Positions 1-12,395 of a DNA stretch of 64,000 nt are shown one piece after another. The stretch covers positions 372,001-436,000 of the forward strand of contig BCKT01000009.1 of the NCBI GenBank assembly GCA_003116875.1. Direction: 5' to 3'. Made by a program: the position numbers and the translations under genes. The DNA comes from Takashimella koratensis (Eukaryota; Basidiomycota; Tremellomycetes; Trichosporonales; Tetragoniomycetaceae). Every line of letters begins with the position of its first letter. Within the stretch, counting starts at the first letter, position 1. Below the pieces are notes generated by a model. The model searched no databases. It had not been told where the DNA came from and was given only the letters and a program-made list of their open reading frames with translations.

Positions 1-961
1 AGCGTCTTCGACATAGCCAACTGACGAGGCGGTAGGCGGCGGGTGAGGGTAGGCAGGGTACTCCGCCCAGCCACCACCAGACGTACGCGGGCGAGAGTCA
101 TCAGGGGGCGGTGGGTTCCATCCAGGCTGAGGCGGATACGCGGCGGTCGTAAAAACGGGACCTTTGCCTGCCGTCTTTGCTCGCTCAGTGCGCGGGCGCT
201 CAACAGCGTTCTTAGGCACCTCGACAACCTCCCCTCTCCGACGCTGTTCCCGGTTGGCGCGTTGCGACAAGGCTGCGTGAACCGAGGCGAGCGAGTTGAG
301 CATAGCATCATTGAGTGGGCCGTGGTCGGCGTGAACAGTGGCCGCGTGTTGTCTCAAATTGTCCAAACGCGAGAACGCTTTCCCGCAGTGGCACGGGAAA
401 GGACGTTCACCGGTGTGTTTTCTGCAAGTCGCGTCAGCAAACGAGCATTACAAGAGCCCAACATTTGACTCACCTAACATGTCGCGCAAGGTGTTCACTC
501 CTGGTAAAGACCTTTTCGCAACCGGGGAACCCTCTGCACTTGAACATCTTGCCGCCGCTGATCCCGACAGGAACGATCGGATTGCCATCGCCGGTGTAAT
601 TAGACGAGCCCGGACGGGACGAGCTCGTTGGGGGAGGGCTAGGGATGCTCGGGTCTTGACCGGTGATACCATAGAAACCCTGCGGCGGGGGTAACTGAGG
701 AGGGTAGTTGGATCCGCTGATTGGGGTGATCGGCTGAGGTGGGTAACCGTGCGACGAGCCTGGGGCTGGGCCGATGTCGTGGCTAGGCTGGTGGTATGCA
801 GGGGACTGTGGTGGGTGCGCCGATTTGGGGTAGACGCCTCCAGCCGAGTGAAGGCGTTCGGGGGATTGCGGCGCGTCCTGAGGGGTAGGTCCATGTGACG
901 AGCCAGGAGGGCGGTAGTAGGTCCCCTGGGGGTACTGACGGTCGTCTGGCTGGTAGGACAT
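1..961 (-). CDS. C2H2 zinc-finger transcription factor, Usv1/Rgm1 type (3' part beyond the window)
   Basis: Exons 961-474 and 421-1 (open at the window edge) are joined across a 52-nt GT-AG intron that falls inside the zinc-finger domain. The first ~140 residues are Pro/Ser/Tyr-rich and probably disordered. Two tandem fingers follow: finger 1 uses C142, C148, H161, H165; finger 2 uses C173, C175, H188, H193, with a C-x1-C spacing ([17 protein letters not shown]). The SRLDNLRQH helix and the HTGERPF linker are typical of the fungal Usv1/Rgm1/Com2 class of nuclear DNA-binding regulators. After the fingers comes another low-complexity stretch. I chose the ATG at 961; an in-frame ATG at 1012 lies just before an acceptor-like CCGCAG and may sit in a 5'-UTR intron. 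Identity is by motif only; which regulator it is cannot be told. Confidence 0.82.
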
Positions 962-2105
962 GGTTCGATCGAGGGGGAGAGTAGTGGGGATACGAGCTGC
1001 GGCAAGAGACATAAACGTAGAAGTCGAGACGTAGAGTTCAAAGTTGACCGCGACAGGGGTGATCGACGTTGGTGAAGAAAGGTGGGCCAGGGGGAGCGTG
1101 TAAGGTGGGTTGGGCGATCAGTGTGGCTGAGGATGTCAGATGCGTTGATCTTGGAAGTTTGGGAGTTGTGAAAAGATGGAATGAGGAGAGGGTTTATATA
1201 TCCAGGCGAGCTACCAGGGGAATGATAGGGAGACGTGAGAAAGTGAGAACGAGGAGTGAACTCTGGTGAAGGATGTTGAATCCTAAGAGCACTATCGCGA
1301 GGTGGGAGGTATGGTTGGAGGGGAGGACCTGATCGACCAGGGGGATCTTCAGAAGGAGCGACGTGGGAGGCGAGCAACGGGAGTTGGGAAGCGTGAGCTG
1401 CCTTTTATATGATCCCGAGGGGATCGACGATGAAATTTCTCGAGTAAACGAGAGCAGCTCGGGGGCAAGAGAAAGCCGTGGGAAGTGAAGAAATAAAGGA
1501 TACAACGACGCGTTTCAAAGAATGGGGGAAGGGTGAAAGGACAGTGGGATGCAGATGGCCAGACTTTGGTGGAAGGAAGAGCGATTTTTGCCAGTCCGAC
1601 AGTGCTCTCCCTTGGCCGCTGAGATCCAAGCGATGCCACTTGAGAAACACGAGCGGGGTAGGCAGAATCGGCCTCGGAGGCGGATAAGGGATGAGAGGAG
1701 TGGTCTGCGTGAAAGGTTGACCGGCGGGAGGGAGCTGGCGGCAAGAGACGGGAAAGAGGACAATGGAGAGGGCAGAGGTAAGGCGGGGGAGGAGGTTGAG
1801 TGCAAAGGGGTTTTCGTACGCGCGAAGGGTGAAACGCTAGTATCCAGACGCAAAGCGACACCTACCTAGACAATCCGCCCCCTGTATCTCAACGGAAGGC
1901 TGTGGATCATCAGATTTCCCATTCATAAATTGAGGAGGCAGCGCATGGCCACATGCAAGGGGCAAAGGTAAGGGGCAAGGGTGGGGAGGGGATGCGGGTA
2001 GAGGAAGGGAGGAGGCAAGGGAGGCAAGGAGGGGTGAGGGTTGGCCGGGGCAAGGGAGGGGAAGGGGGACGGAGAGGTGTCGCGCACGCTTTGTCAGGGA
2101 TCTAG

Positions 2106-2141
2106 CGATGCGCCGTTTCCAGACAAGGAAACGGCGCATCG
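2106..2141. other. Perfect 15-bp inverted repeat with 6-nt loop
   Basis: The arm at 2106-2120 (CGATGCGCCGTTTCC) is the exact reverse complement of 2127-2141, separated by AGACAA. It would form a strong GC-rich stem-loop in RNA, or a palindromic protein site in DNA. It is not in a coding frame I accept. Confidence 0.9.
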
Positions 2142-3252
2142 TATTCACGCCAAGAGGAACATGCGAGATTATGCGAGATGGATATAAGATGAATGCAAAG
2201 ATGGATGTGAAGAGGTGGGACGATGTAAAGATGTGGAAAGATCTAGACGCGAGGCTCACGAGATGACTCACAAGGTTTAAAAACTGATGATGGATCCGTA
2301 ATCGCCTAGGTACGGGTTAGGCCCAAAGCACTGTCGATCCTTGCCGTGTGCCGCTAGCGAAAGTGGGTGGAAGAGAGATCAGATTCGCCCTGTCTCCTCG
2401 TCTTGAGAGCAGGGCTGAGGGGACGACGAAAGGGGGAAAGCAGCACGGGGTCCAAGGGGTTCCAAAGACAGGCGCAATGGGAAACGACGGGATCGTCCAC
2501 GGATGGTCGGGACAAAGAACAAGGCCGACGAAACGCGTAGCAGTGGGCGAGTTGTGTTTCACGCGTGGGCAAGGCGCGCGGTGTCGCGGGGGACCGGGAG
2601 CGGAGGGAGATGATAAAGGAAGAGTGGTGAAGGGATGTGATGTGAGGGTAGATTGTGGATGGGGAGTGGGAGGGGAATGGGGAGGGAGGTTGATAAAGAT
2701 GTGGACTGATACGGTAGCCGCAAAGGCAAAAGTAGGTCTTGTTCCTTGATTTGCACAGAGCCAGTTGCAGAACAGTGGAGAGTTTGATGACAATTGCGAG
2801 TGAGTGAGTGGGGGCGAGAAGGGGAGGAGGGATGGGTCGTCGTTCCGGGACCTTGATGAGGTGTATTTAGGCGCAATTGATGTTGGTGCCGTGGAGTAGT
2901 GCGATGGGTCACCGAGTGAAAGCGAGGGGCCCGGTGGTGTGGTTTTGTGTAGCGAGTAGTGACGACGGGAGGAGAGGAGGGGGCGGGCAGGGGGTTATTA
3001 AGCAGCAGTATAAGGTGGGGCGGGATGGGCGGTGGGATGGTGAGGGGAGAGTAATGAAAGCAACGCAGATCGAGCGACAGGGGGAGGAGAAGAAGGGGAG
3101 CGGGTGAAAAGAGACGACGCCTTTGTTGTGTCCGGGCGAAGGGGAACAAGGGCCTAGTCGAGGTGACGGGCTGGGTTGTCTCCGTGGTGGTAGAGTGTTG
3201 CAGGTTGTGCGAGATGATGAGCAGCGGCAGTGGAGATGAGATGGGCAGCGGT

Positions 3253-3294
3253 GGTGGACGGTGGACGGTGGACGGTGGACGGTGGACGGTGGAC
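3253..3294. repeat. Tandem heptamer repeat (GGTGGAC)x6
   Basis: Six exact copies of GGTGGAC, followed by degenerate GGTGGAT-like copies up to about 3310. A GGTGGAT version of the same heptamer recurs at 42910-42937. Confidence 0.95.
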
Positions 3295-6288
3295 GATGGT
3301 GGATGGTGGTAATGGATGCAGTATCGCAAGGGAGGGAGTCCGAAGCTGGCAAGGGGAGCGGTTCAGGGCCGCCAGGGGCAAAGGAGGGGACTAGACTCGA
3401 AAAAAAGGTCCCAAAGGAGGAACGGGGATAAAAACGGTGGAAAGGAAAAGAAAGAAAGACTCGAATAAAATCAAGGGAGGCGATGACCTCGTCGCTTGTG
3501 GTGGGTGGGTGGTTGGGTCGAGGGTCGGGGGTCGGGGGTCGGGTCTCGCGGCGGTGGCTCTACGGCTCTGGCAGCGGCTCTGACAGCTTGCAGCGGCGTA
3601 GAGCCGGACGACATCTCGGGACTGACCAATCAATGGCGACATTCACAGGTGACTGATGGTCACTCACTCTCGCCGCCCGGCCCCGAGGGCGCAAGACGCA
3701 AGGAGGCAAGGGCTCATGGGCAAAAGCAAAGGGCTCAGTAGCCAAGACGCGGGCAGTCTCTCAAGGACATTGACCGACGCAGACCTCGTCGCAGACGCAG
3801 ACAAAGGCAGACACGTACACACGCTGATAGACGGACGAGCGATATCAGGGTGGACGGAGAAGACCACAGGCAGGCAGGCAGGCAGACAGGTGTTGCTCGC
3901 AGCAGAGGCGAGAGCCAAATACTCCCAGTGTCCAGTTCAAATAGGCAGAGATGGGCTCTAAGGCACGCCAGCTGAGGGGGGTAAAGGTAAAGGAGGAGGA
4001 TCAAAGGACCCACGGCCGCACAGGAGCACAGGAGCACAGGGGAAACGTGGCGTCGTCACCTGTCCCTGAGATGGGCCACACACAAAAAATACACAAAATA
4101 AATATTAAAATCACGGCCAAAATCCTCCCCCTCTCTCCTGTCGCGCAAGGCACCAAGCCCCCCCTTTTTCTGCCCTCGGTGTTTCTCGCTCTGATTCTCT
4201 GGGTCCATCCACTGTGCCTCTCACTCCGTGTCCCCGTCTCCGGGTCCAGGGGACCATGTTATCGGCGGAGACGGTAGAGTAGACGGTGAACGCTGGGTCG
4301 TCAGAGTCGACGGGCACGTTTCCGCCGACGGGGTAAGCCAGGGATCCGCGGCCTGCTTCTTGCTTTGTGGCTGCCTCGACTCGGACCCAACCGATGGGCC
4401 ATGTAAACAACGCCGACATAAAACCCCTACGTTTTGGTGTGGTTTCAACCCCTCCCCGCCGCCTTATTTTTTTTTTGTTTCCTTTGCAACAAGCGTGCGG
4501 CTGAGACGAGACGGGTTTGTTGGCCATCTGGTCACTGGTCACTCTGCGGGTGACTTTTCGTGACACTGAGATTGATGTTGATGCTGATGGCACATGGCTC
4601 ATTATCGACGGCTCGCAGGGGGGTCCTTTCGGGTCCTTTGCATCCTTTGAGTACTGTGACCATCTGAAACGAGGCGTTTCTTCGTCTCCTGGTTGCCCGG
4701 ATTTCCTCTTCCATCAAACATAGATCGCGTGTCACCTCGTCATCACCTCACTCGGCAGCCGAGAAGAACAAATCGACTGTGTTTCCATTCCCGCAGCAAC
4801 CTGTCGGCCCCGACTGCGAGCACAGGACCACGGATGATCTCATTCGACGGAGCGGCAGAAATCGTAAACACCCGGGAGAATTCCCCCGCTTCAAAGCAGT
4901 CAGGTTGCTCTGCCGCACGCCACTCGGACTTGACCGGCCCGCCTCTTCTCCGCGACGTCGTCGTTGCTGCCGTGTTGCCATGTATTCCCGCTAGGTCCGT
5001 CATTCTCCTCTCCTGGCCATTCTCTTGGCCACCTGGTCTCATTCTTTCCTGCACTGCTATCCCACTTTTGCATCGCATGATGCCACGCGCCCCACTCCTA
5101 CGCCGCCCTCATTCAAACCTTGATCTGTGGAGCTCGTGTCCAGAAGCAACGCAAATTTGGGGTCGCAAACGTTCAACTTTTCCAGCTCCGTGAAGGATCT
5201 CACCGCCCCTCATCTGCCTAATTTCTGTCCCCCTCCCTCGCCTCCACCCTCCCCTCGCCTGCCTGATCTGCTGCGCTCCTTGTTCCTGAGATAGGCTTTG
5301 AGCTTTGAGATACCCCAAGCGGCGGTACTTCTTCTAGCCTCGCTGGAGTGGTATCGGGAGCAAACCTACCCGGGAAGACCAAGTCTCGATAGCGCCGTCC
5401 CTGCGTCGACGTGCGGCGTTCTGGGGCGTGCCGCGCGCCACAGACATGCATGCTCCCTTGTCGCTCGTCGCGGAATCTTCGCCGTTTGGGACCCGTGGAC
5501 CCATTGACCATCGTCACTGGAGAACGCCGTAGATCGCCCTTTTCTCCACTGGCTAGCTCAGGAACCAGCCCAAACCGCAACGACAGGAACGAGGCACTCG
5601 CGCTAGTGGTGAGGATGCGGTGCGGAGCTTCTGTTCGCGTCATCTGGTCCACACGGAGGAGAGACAGCCCAGGCGACCTCGCTTACTGCTGGTTACACCC
5701 CGGGTACACCACCACTTCGGCAAGCTTCCTCACACGGCACTAACCAACGCTGACTATTGTCACCTCGGCGTCTCACCGACCGGGGTGGAGCCTGTGCATA
5801 AAATGGGGCCTTGCACTTTCACCGCTCCGTCTTGGCCGGCGATACGACTGGATCCATGCTGTAAGTGACTTGCCCACTCCGTCAGTTACCACCGCCCACA
5901 GTTACCCGTGGTGCCCACTCGCCCTGACCGTCTGACGAGAATCCCGACGGACCAGTGAATGAGCTCGTCGGTGTGCACACGAGCGCGGATGAGCACGGGC
6001 ATCCGATAAATTCCAGGGTTACGGGGCGGGCGGCAGAAAGCGATTTTTTTTTTCCACGGTGGGAAGATTGACGACGAGCAAAGAGCAGGCAGGTGTGAAG
6101 GTGTGATTGCCGACCTCGAACGGTGGCGCATGCAGCCACAGGGTTTGTTCCGAGTTGCTTGGCTTGGCTGGTTGGCTCGTACGATTCGGGGCGAGTACGT
6201 GTGCCGTCATGCCGAGCGTAGATCGTTAACGGCAAGGGGCCGAACGAGTGCCGACGGACCGAGCGAGGCTCTGGCGACTGGATTTGGG

Positions 6289-6310
6289 CGAAGCTGTGGT
6301 TTCAGCTTCG
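6289..6310. other. Small inverted repeat (8-bp arms, 6-nt loop)
   Basis: CGAAGCTG at 6289-6296 pairs with CAGCTTCG at 6303-6310. An 8-bp arm can arise by chance in a 64-kb window, so significance is low. Confidence 0.7.
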
Positions 6311-7084
6311 TCACGCTCGCTACTGCATCCACTTTCGAGTGCATAAATAAATACCTTTGACGCATCACTGTGGGGCAATCACAGCTAGGATACACGCTTG
6401 GACCGCCGCGCAGCCCCTCGCCTCGCCTAGATCCAAGGGGTGATGGCATGCGTCTGTCGTCTCTGCCCCGGTGATGCGGTGGGTTCACACTCCTTGGCGT
6501 GAGACTCGACGCGAATGATTTTGCCATCAAGCGGACCAGTAGCGCTGGCTGTTTTAACCTAGCGGTTCTGTACTGATCTGACCAAACCACACGACGGATA
6601 CTGATTCGTCCGAGAGCACCAGCTGCAGTCAGGTCGGGACTGGCGGGTGATGGTCATGGCCGAATTAACGAGTATTGACCCTGGGCGTGTCCTCTTTTGA
6701 TGGTCCTGACGTGACTGATATCACTCAACCATCCTTTGACACCTCGCTCGCTGTTCGTGGCCTCTGCTCTCCCGCCTGCTCTCCTGCGATTATCACTGCG
6801 CCCTTCCTTTGAGACACACGCCAACGTACACACGGACACTCTCGGTCCGTGTTGTTGACACTGATCTAGACGGTCCAGTGGCACCAGCGCGTCAACACTC
6901 GGCACTCTGACCTGACTTTGACTTGTCTCTCTCTCTTCTCTCTCTTCGTCTGTCAACTTGAAGCGACTCCCAGTCCTGCCCATCTCACTCAACCTCCATC
7001 TCACTCATGTCCCTCCCTCTGGCGGCCTGAACCTCCTAACCTCCTCCTCACCTCATCGCGACCCCTCCAACTCCTCAACTCACC

Positions 7085-9624
7085 ATGGCAGAACACGAAC
7101 GAGTGGCCGTCCCCAGCGCTCCCCTCTTCTACCAGCCTTACCAATCCCACGTCCCGCCTCACCCTCTGCCTATGCCCATGACAATCCCTGCGTCCACCGG
7201 GTTCACACCCTCTTTCACACCCTACCACCAGCCCCTCCAGCCTGTCTACTACCAAGACCAGCTCGTCGAAGTGCACCCCCAGCCCCAACTCACTTCCTAC
7301 CAACCTCCGGCCCCACCTGACCTGTACCGACCCCAGCCGGAGCCCCTGACGCCGGGTGACTGGAACTCGGTCCCGACCCACGGCCTCCGGACCCGCCCTC
7401 GACCGCGGTACAGCGAATACGACGACACCTCTCCTTCCGATGCACCCATTCACGCACCAGCAGGCAAGGGCAAGCCCAAGTCTAAGAAGAAGAAGAAGAG
7501 CGGTAAGAAATTCACCAAGAACAGTCGAAACCGCTCTGTCACTGCGTCCCTCATGCCTCCGGACTTCATAGGCGACGCGACTCGGCTCTACCTTCCGACC
7601 CCGCAGGGCCATCTCGAGATCAAGAACGCAACGGGGCCGCTCTTACCCATCCCTGTCGGCGTCACCCTCGACGTCCATAACCTCCTCATCATCCTCCCTG
7701 CGAACCCAAACCTCATAGCCGATGGGCGTAACCACAACCAGCAGGAGATCGACAGCAGCAAGCACGAGCAGTACACCTGTCGAGTGTGCAGCAAGACCTA
7801 TGCCGGGCCGAACGCGAGGAGTGTGGCGCGTAGGCATCTTCAGGATAAGCATGGGATCCCACTGGCTGTTCAGCAGCGAAGGACCAGATGGGACTGCCGT
7901 AAGTTTAGAGCGCATTGATCGCTACTGGGCCCGTCAAATTTCTCCGCCACTAACAACAGCAGCGACCTCGTCCAAGCCGACACTGGAGACGAGCGAGAGG
8001 CGGGAGCGAAACCTCCAAAGCAAGCGAACTTATGCGCAGAGATCTCGGTGAGTTATCGCCCTGCGTTTCTACTGAGGTGTTTACTGACACATGCAGTGTT
8101 CAAGGGAGACTTGAGAAGGACCACCAGACCTACCTGGAGAGTTTTGGGCCCAGGGGATTGAGGACCAGTTCCGGTGTTATCCTCATTGCTCCTCGATTCA
8201 GAACGGTAGCTGCGATCGATGCTAGTCCGTCTCACGGGTGGATCGACGGACATGCAGAGGGGCTCGTGCTTCCCTCTGACCTGCGAGCGGGGATCGCGGC
8301 GCTTCGGCAGTTGACGCGGAGCGCGACGACGGGCGGAGCGGAGGGTATGGAAGAGGTGTTGGAAGAAGACGGAGATAAGGATGAAGATCTGTATGAGGGC
8401 GAGGGCGAGGTTGTACTTGGACTCGACATCAAGCCGTCACTGCTCCCTCCTCTGCCGGTGGGCGGATCTTCAAACCCCACACCCGAGCTCACATCCGTGC
8501 GTGTACCCGTGCCTGTGTTCGTCCCATACCAGTGGTCGTCCTCCGCCTCGTCGTCCTCGTTACCTTCCCGACCGGGATCAGGTAGCGCCTCTCGTCCTGC
8601 CTCTGCCATTTCCGCTCAACCAACCACTATCACCGTCCCCTCCGAGTCCGGCAGCGACACTCCTTCATCCCTTGACGAGGTGGCGGAGCCCACTATCCAA
8701 CACGGCCGCAGCAGGTCGAACACACAGCAGTGGTCCGTGCCGTACTCGGTATGGGAGAACGGAACCCGCTTTGAGCCTCAGCCGGAACTCGCCGCTCCAC
8801 TCGTCGGCATGCACACCCAGCTCGCACATACCCAGAGCACGGGGTTTGTCCAATCCAGCCTTGAGACGAGCTTCGAGTATACACCCGACAGCGAGGTCGC
8901 CGAGGCCGCTGAGGAACTGATCAACTTATCTACCTCTCCATCGAAAGAAGACGAGACCTATGTCTATCCCCACGCGCCATCCCTCGCTACCCCTTGGCCA
9001 TCTTCTTCCACGCTCACCGAGCCAACCATCGCTACCCCAACGCCGATCCGATCGAGCGTGAGTAACCCGCTACGTATCAGGTCTTCCTTGGGAACAGCGG
9101 CACACCCGTTCAACCCGTTCCGACCGGAAGCGCCGTACCGGTCTCTTTCGGCGGCGTACGACGACCCCTTCGTGTCCCCCTTGCCTCAGCCAAAACTCCC
9201 GCCCGTCTCCATCAAGCGAAACAGCTCGGGTGAACGGGGGAATCAAGTGAGGAAGGCTGGGTTCGAGTCGTCGCCTTCGAGGCAGCCACTGAACCCGATC
9301 CGACCCAACGCCGCGGGGAAGCGACACCAGCTAGCGAAAGGGGACGCAAGGGCGGGATCGGACGAGGTCGAGACGTGGAATACGGCGTCGGCGGCTGCAG
9401 CACTCGGGATCGGGACAGCACCTGGGTTAGGCGTAGCGTCTACCGCGGCCAGCGAGGCAGTTACACCCCGTCGAGCGGATAGAGATAAGATTGCGACACC
9501 AGGGTCCGCTTTCTGTAGGCAGTACCTCTTGTCGTCCCCGGCAGTCGAGGTGGGACCCGCTTCGAGGTCGGTCTCAGTGGCTAGGACGGGCCAGAGTCTG
9601 ATGGCGATCACGTTCTCTCAGTAA
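7085..9624 (+). CDS. Unrecognised protein with one atypical C2H2 zinc finger
   Basis: Exons 7085-7898, 7963-8047 and 8097-9624 give 808 residues in one frame. The N-terminal ~125 residues are Pro/Tyr/Gln-rich. A lysine-rich patch near residues 130-145 (GKPKSKKKKKSGKK) looks like a nuclear localisation signal. Near residue 240 is a single finger-like motif, C-x2-C-x15-H-x4-H, starting YTCRVCSKTY; the C-to-H spacing is longer than the usual 12. The third exon encodes a long Ser/Thr/Pro-rich, probably disordered tail with acidic patches. The lysine patch and finger suggest a nuclear DNA- or RNA-binding regulator, but that is inference and I do not recognise the family. The gene is divergent from the zinc-finger gene at 1-961 across 6 kb, so it may have a long regulatory region. 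Confidence 0.7.
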
Positions 9625-10119
9625 GAGAGGATGAAGGGGCATGACGTGCAAGGGTGGTAAAATATGTGGGCAGTTGAAAGGCTTCATTTAGGGGTTGAGT
9701 GATTTTTTGACCTCTGTGATGGGTCGTGACAGATTGAACAGATTGAAAACCGTGTATAATAACGATCGTCGCGCAGTCGATAGTGTGCTCGCTGAGTATT
9801 GAGATGGTTTGGAGTTGTGATAAGATCTTTATACCACTTTTTTACCCTCCTGTGTATCCCCACCATTAACCGGCAGACGAAATCACGACATGAACGATGG
9901 ATATCTTGTGAATCACGCAGACAAGTGAAACACCGAGTCAACCATTGAACAAGGGAATAAGTGAAGTAGAGAACAACGGAGGTGGATGGACAAGAAACAT
10001 GGGCGAAGCGTACAACATCGGATTACATCGCGAGTCTCACTGGCTATGAATGCGGATGAGGGGATGAGGGACGACAGGGTAAAGTATGATTTTAGCTAGC
10101 CAGTCTTGAGCCAAGTAGT
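9625..10119. other. Convergent 3' intergenic region
   Basis: About 0.5 kb between two convergent genes. It is more AT-rich than the flanks, as expected for 3' UTRs and polyadenylation signals. I see no gene in it. Confidence 0.6.
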
Positions 10120-12221
10120 CTAATCCTCGCGCTGACGTTTCCGCACATCGTCGCTGTAACAAGTCAGCTCTTGCTATTCCCTCCTCAAAAACCCAGTAGC
10201 TTGGACTCACTCTTGATCAGCTGCGCGTTTCCCTCCGCGCCTCGCGGCATCCATAAACTGTTCAACACCAAACGGATCCGACGTCCCATCAAGCGCGACC
10301 ACCGTATCTTTCTCAAATTGAACCGGTCCACTCCTAACTTCACCTGCATCCGTTCCTCCAAACACCTGAGTCGCGTCTCCCAATTGAAACCTATCTTTAC
10401 CCATCTCCTCCCTGATCCCTTCCTCTGTCCCTCCTCCATAAGCTTCATCATTCGCCACATTGTTCCCGCGAGGTCGATAAATCGCCGCAGCAGCAGACGA
10501 ACCATGGAACAAGGGCTTGTCGTAGAGATTATACGAATCGTCTCCTCCAAATCCGGTTGAAAGCGATTCGCGATTGAATAAACGAGAATCCAACAAAGTT
10601 TCTTTGTTCGCAGTGGGTTTCGCAAGACCAAGTGCAATCTTCTCCGAGATATCTCGGTTTTGCTCCCGAGCCAGAATCTTGGCACGCATCTCGGTACCCA
10701 TATTGGACATGCGCATCTCCTTCTCTCGCTCTTTGCGCTTCTCGGCACGAACTTGTTCTCGCTCCCTCACCGCATCTTCGTCCTCGTCTTCGTCCTCTGA
10801 CTCCTCCTCGGACTCCTCGACCCGTCCACGCTCTTCCACCACCCGCCTGCCACCCTCCTCTTCCTCTTCCTCTTCGTCGCTGTCCGAACCGTACCCGCCC
10901 AGCCCCATCCCGATCGACGCCGACGCCGAGCCAGACGCACCGACCGACGGCGTGATCCCGGACCGCTCCTCGCGCGCTCGCTGCGCCATCAAACGCAAGT
11001 TCTCCTCCTTCTGCGTCTTCTCCTTCTGAGCAAGCAGCTGCTGCATCTGCGCGCGCGCTCGTACCTCCTCCCTCGCGTGTCGATCGGCGACATACAGCGC
11101 CTCGGAGAACTTTGCAAAGTTGTCGTTGATATGAATCTTCCATCAGTTCCAGCCCATTCTTATCACTTACATCCTGGAGACCTCTACCATCCGAAGCGAG
11201 ACGCTTGTCGAGCTCGATCGTGTAACCCTTGTTGTTCTTCCAGTTGGAGATGGAGGGCGGGATCATCCAGTCCTTCTGGTCTTGAGCAGTCACAGGCCTC
11301 GGCGGGGAGTGAAGCACCGGCGCCGGCGGCTCGTCATTCGCTCGCGGGATCTTCTTGTGCTTGAACCTCGCCGGCTCCAGAGGGTCCTCTTGCACTGTCG
11401 ACATCTTGATGATGCGTTGTTTCCCCTCACCGGCACTCTGGTTGGCAGGGGTGTACCGAATGTATTCGGCGTCACCGTTGACTTTCGGGACGTGCTTGGG
11501 CTGGGCAGCCTTGATTTTGCCGTTGGTGATGCGCTCAAGAGCGAGGCGAGTCCGGTCCGCGGTTTCCTGCACAGCAGCGGCGTCGGGGCGCTCCATCTCG
11601 CGGTCGGCCTCGGTCATGTCGGTCCGGTTGGCCAAAGGGACAAGATCTGGGGATTAGTGAGGGTCAGAAGGGTAGGCTTACCTTTGAAGCTGGATTGGAC
11701 ACGGGCACCGGGAGCACGGCCGTGTTGCGCGATAGCATCGTATCGTACGGTTCCGTCCGCATCGACCTGGAGAGCGAGGGTCTTGCCCGGGCCCGCCTAG
11801 AAGAGGTTAGTGACAGCCTGTTTCATCTGTTTTCGTTCGAGCTAACCTTTTTGCGGCCCATCTCCAAAGGGTACTGAGCGATATGACACTGCAGATAAAT
11901 TAGCAACTCAATCTCCTAACGTGATAACACACTTCACTCGTCAACTACAACGATTCCCATCACTCACCTCGGGGTACGCTCCTCCATCTTTAAAATCCAC
12001 GGGGTTCTTCGGTTTCCAGCCCTTGCGCTTGCCGTAGGCAGGGATAACAATAGATGGGGCAGCAGGAGCGACGGGACCTGCTTCTTCTTCTTCCTCCTCG
12101 ACAGGGTTGTGGACCGGCAACGGCAGGGCACTGGGGTGATTAGTACAGTCTCTCTCTCGGACAGGGGGAGCACCGGATGGGGCCTGGAGAGAGACCAGAC
12201 TCACCGAGCGAGAGCTGCCAT
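10120..12221 (-). CDS. SNW1: SNW/SKIP-domain pre-mRNA splicing factor (Prp45/SNW1)
   Basis: Seven exons: 12221-12205, 12130-11968, 11888-11847, 11796-11682, 11646-11171, 11136-10211 and 10153-10120, giving 590 residues. SNW1/Prp45 is a Prp19-associated component of the activated spliceosome, and SKIP is also a transcription co-regulator. Diagnostic features are the N-terminal YGKRKGWKP and GGAYPECHIAQYPLEMGRKK segments, the signature SNWKN in IPPSISNWKNNKGYTI, and IHINDNFAKFSEALYVADRHA followed by a charged coiled-coil region. After an acidic stretch, the C-terminus carries the LFNRES and YDKPLF blocks of the family. The first coding exon is only 17 nt; the start at 12221 is forced by phase. 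The 34-nt intron 11137-11170 appears to use an AAG acceptor, since removing it aligns exactly with animal SKIP. Confidence 0.95.
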
Positions 12222-12395
12222 GGCGATGAGGTTGGATGGGAGTCGGTTGGGTCAAGGGAGAGTAGTGGATGGAAGAAAAACCCATGGTGGCGAGGGGGAC
12301 TATGGGTGGGCGATAAAGGGAGGAACATATAAATACTCCGCATCCGATGCATATACATGAGTCTACAAGTGGCACCACAGCTCTAATGAACCCCC

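Larger units (their letters stand above)
962..7084. other. 6.1-kb intergenic region without a supportable gene
   Basis: This lies between two divergently transcribed zinc-finger genes. Open frames here are short or low complexity (Ser/Pro/Arg-rich), show no family motif, and change frame with the composition. Visible elements are a TATATAAA on the minus strand near 1193-1200 (possible core promoter of the 961 gene), a perfect hairpin at 2106-2141, a heptamer repeat at 3253-3294, CAGG repeats near 3869-3888, and a smaller hairpin at 6289-6310. Long leaders or a non-coding RNA are possible but not shown by sequence. Confidence 0.6.

Noticed and set aside
2559..3329. 256-residue minus-strand open frame in the large intergenic region
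   Set aside because: His/Pro/Ser-rich translation of the GGTGGAC repeat and flanking purine-rich DNA; no motif, no start context and no splice-consistent extension.
4111..5193. Several 100-166-residue open frames on both strands
   Set aside because: Overlapping frames of similar length on both strands, arginine-rich, with no family resemblance; expected from GC-rich non-coding DNA.
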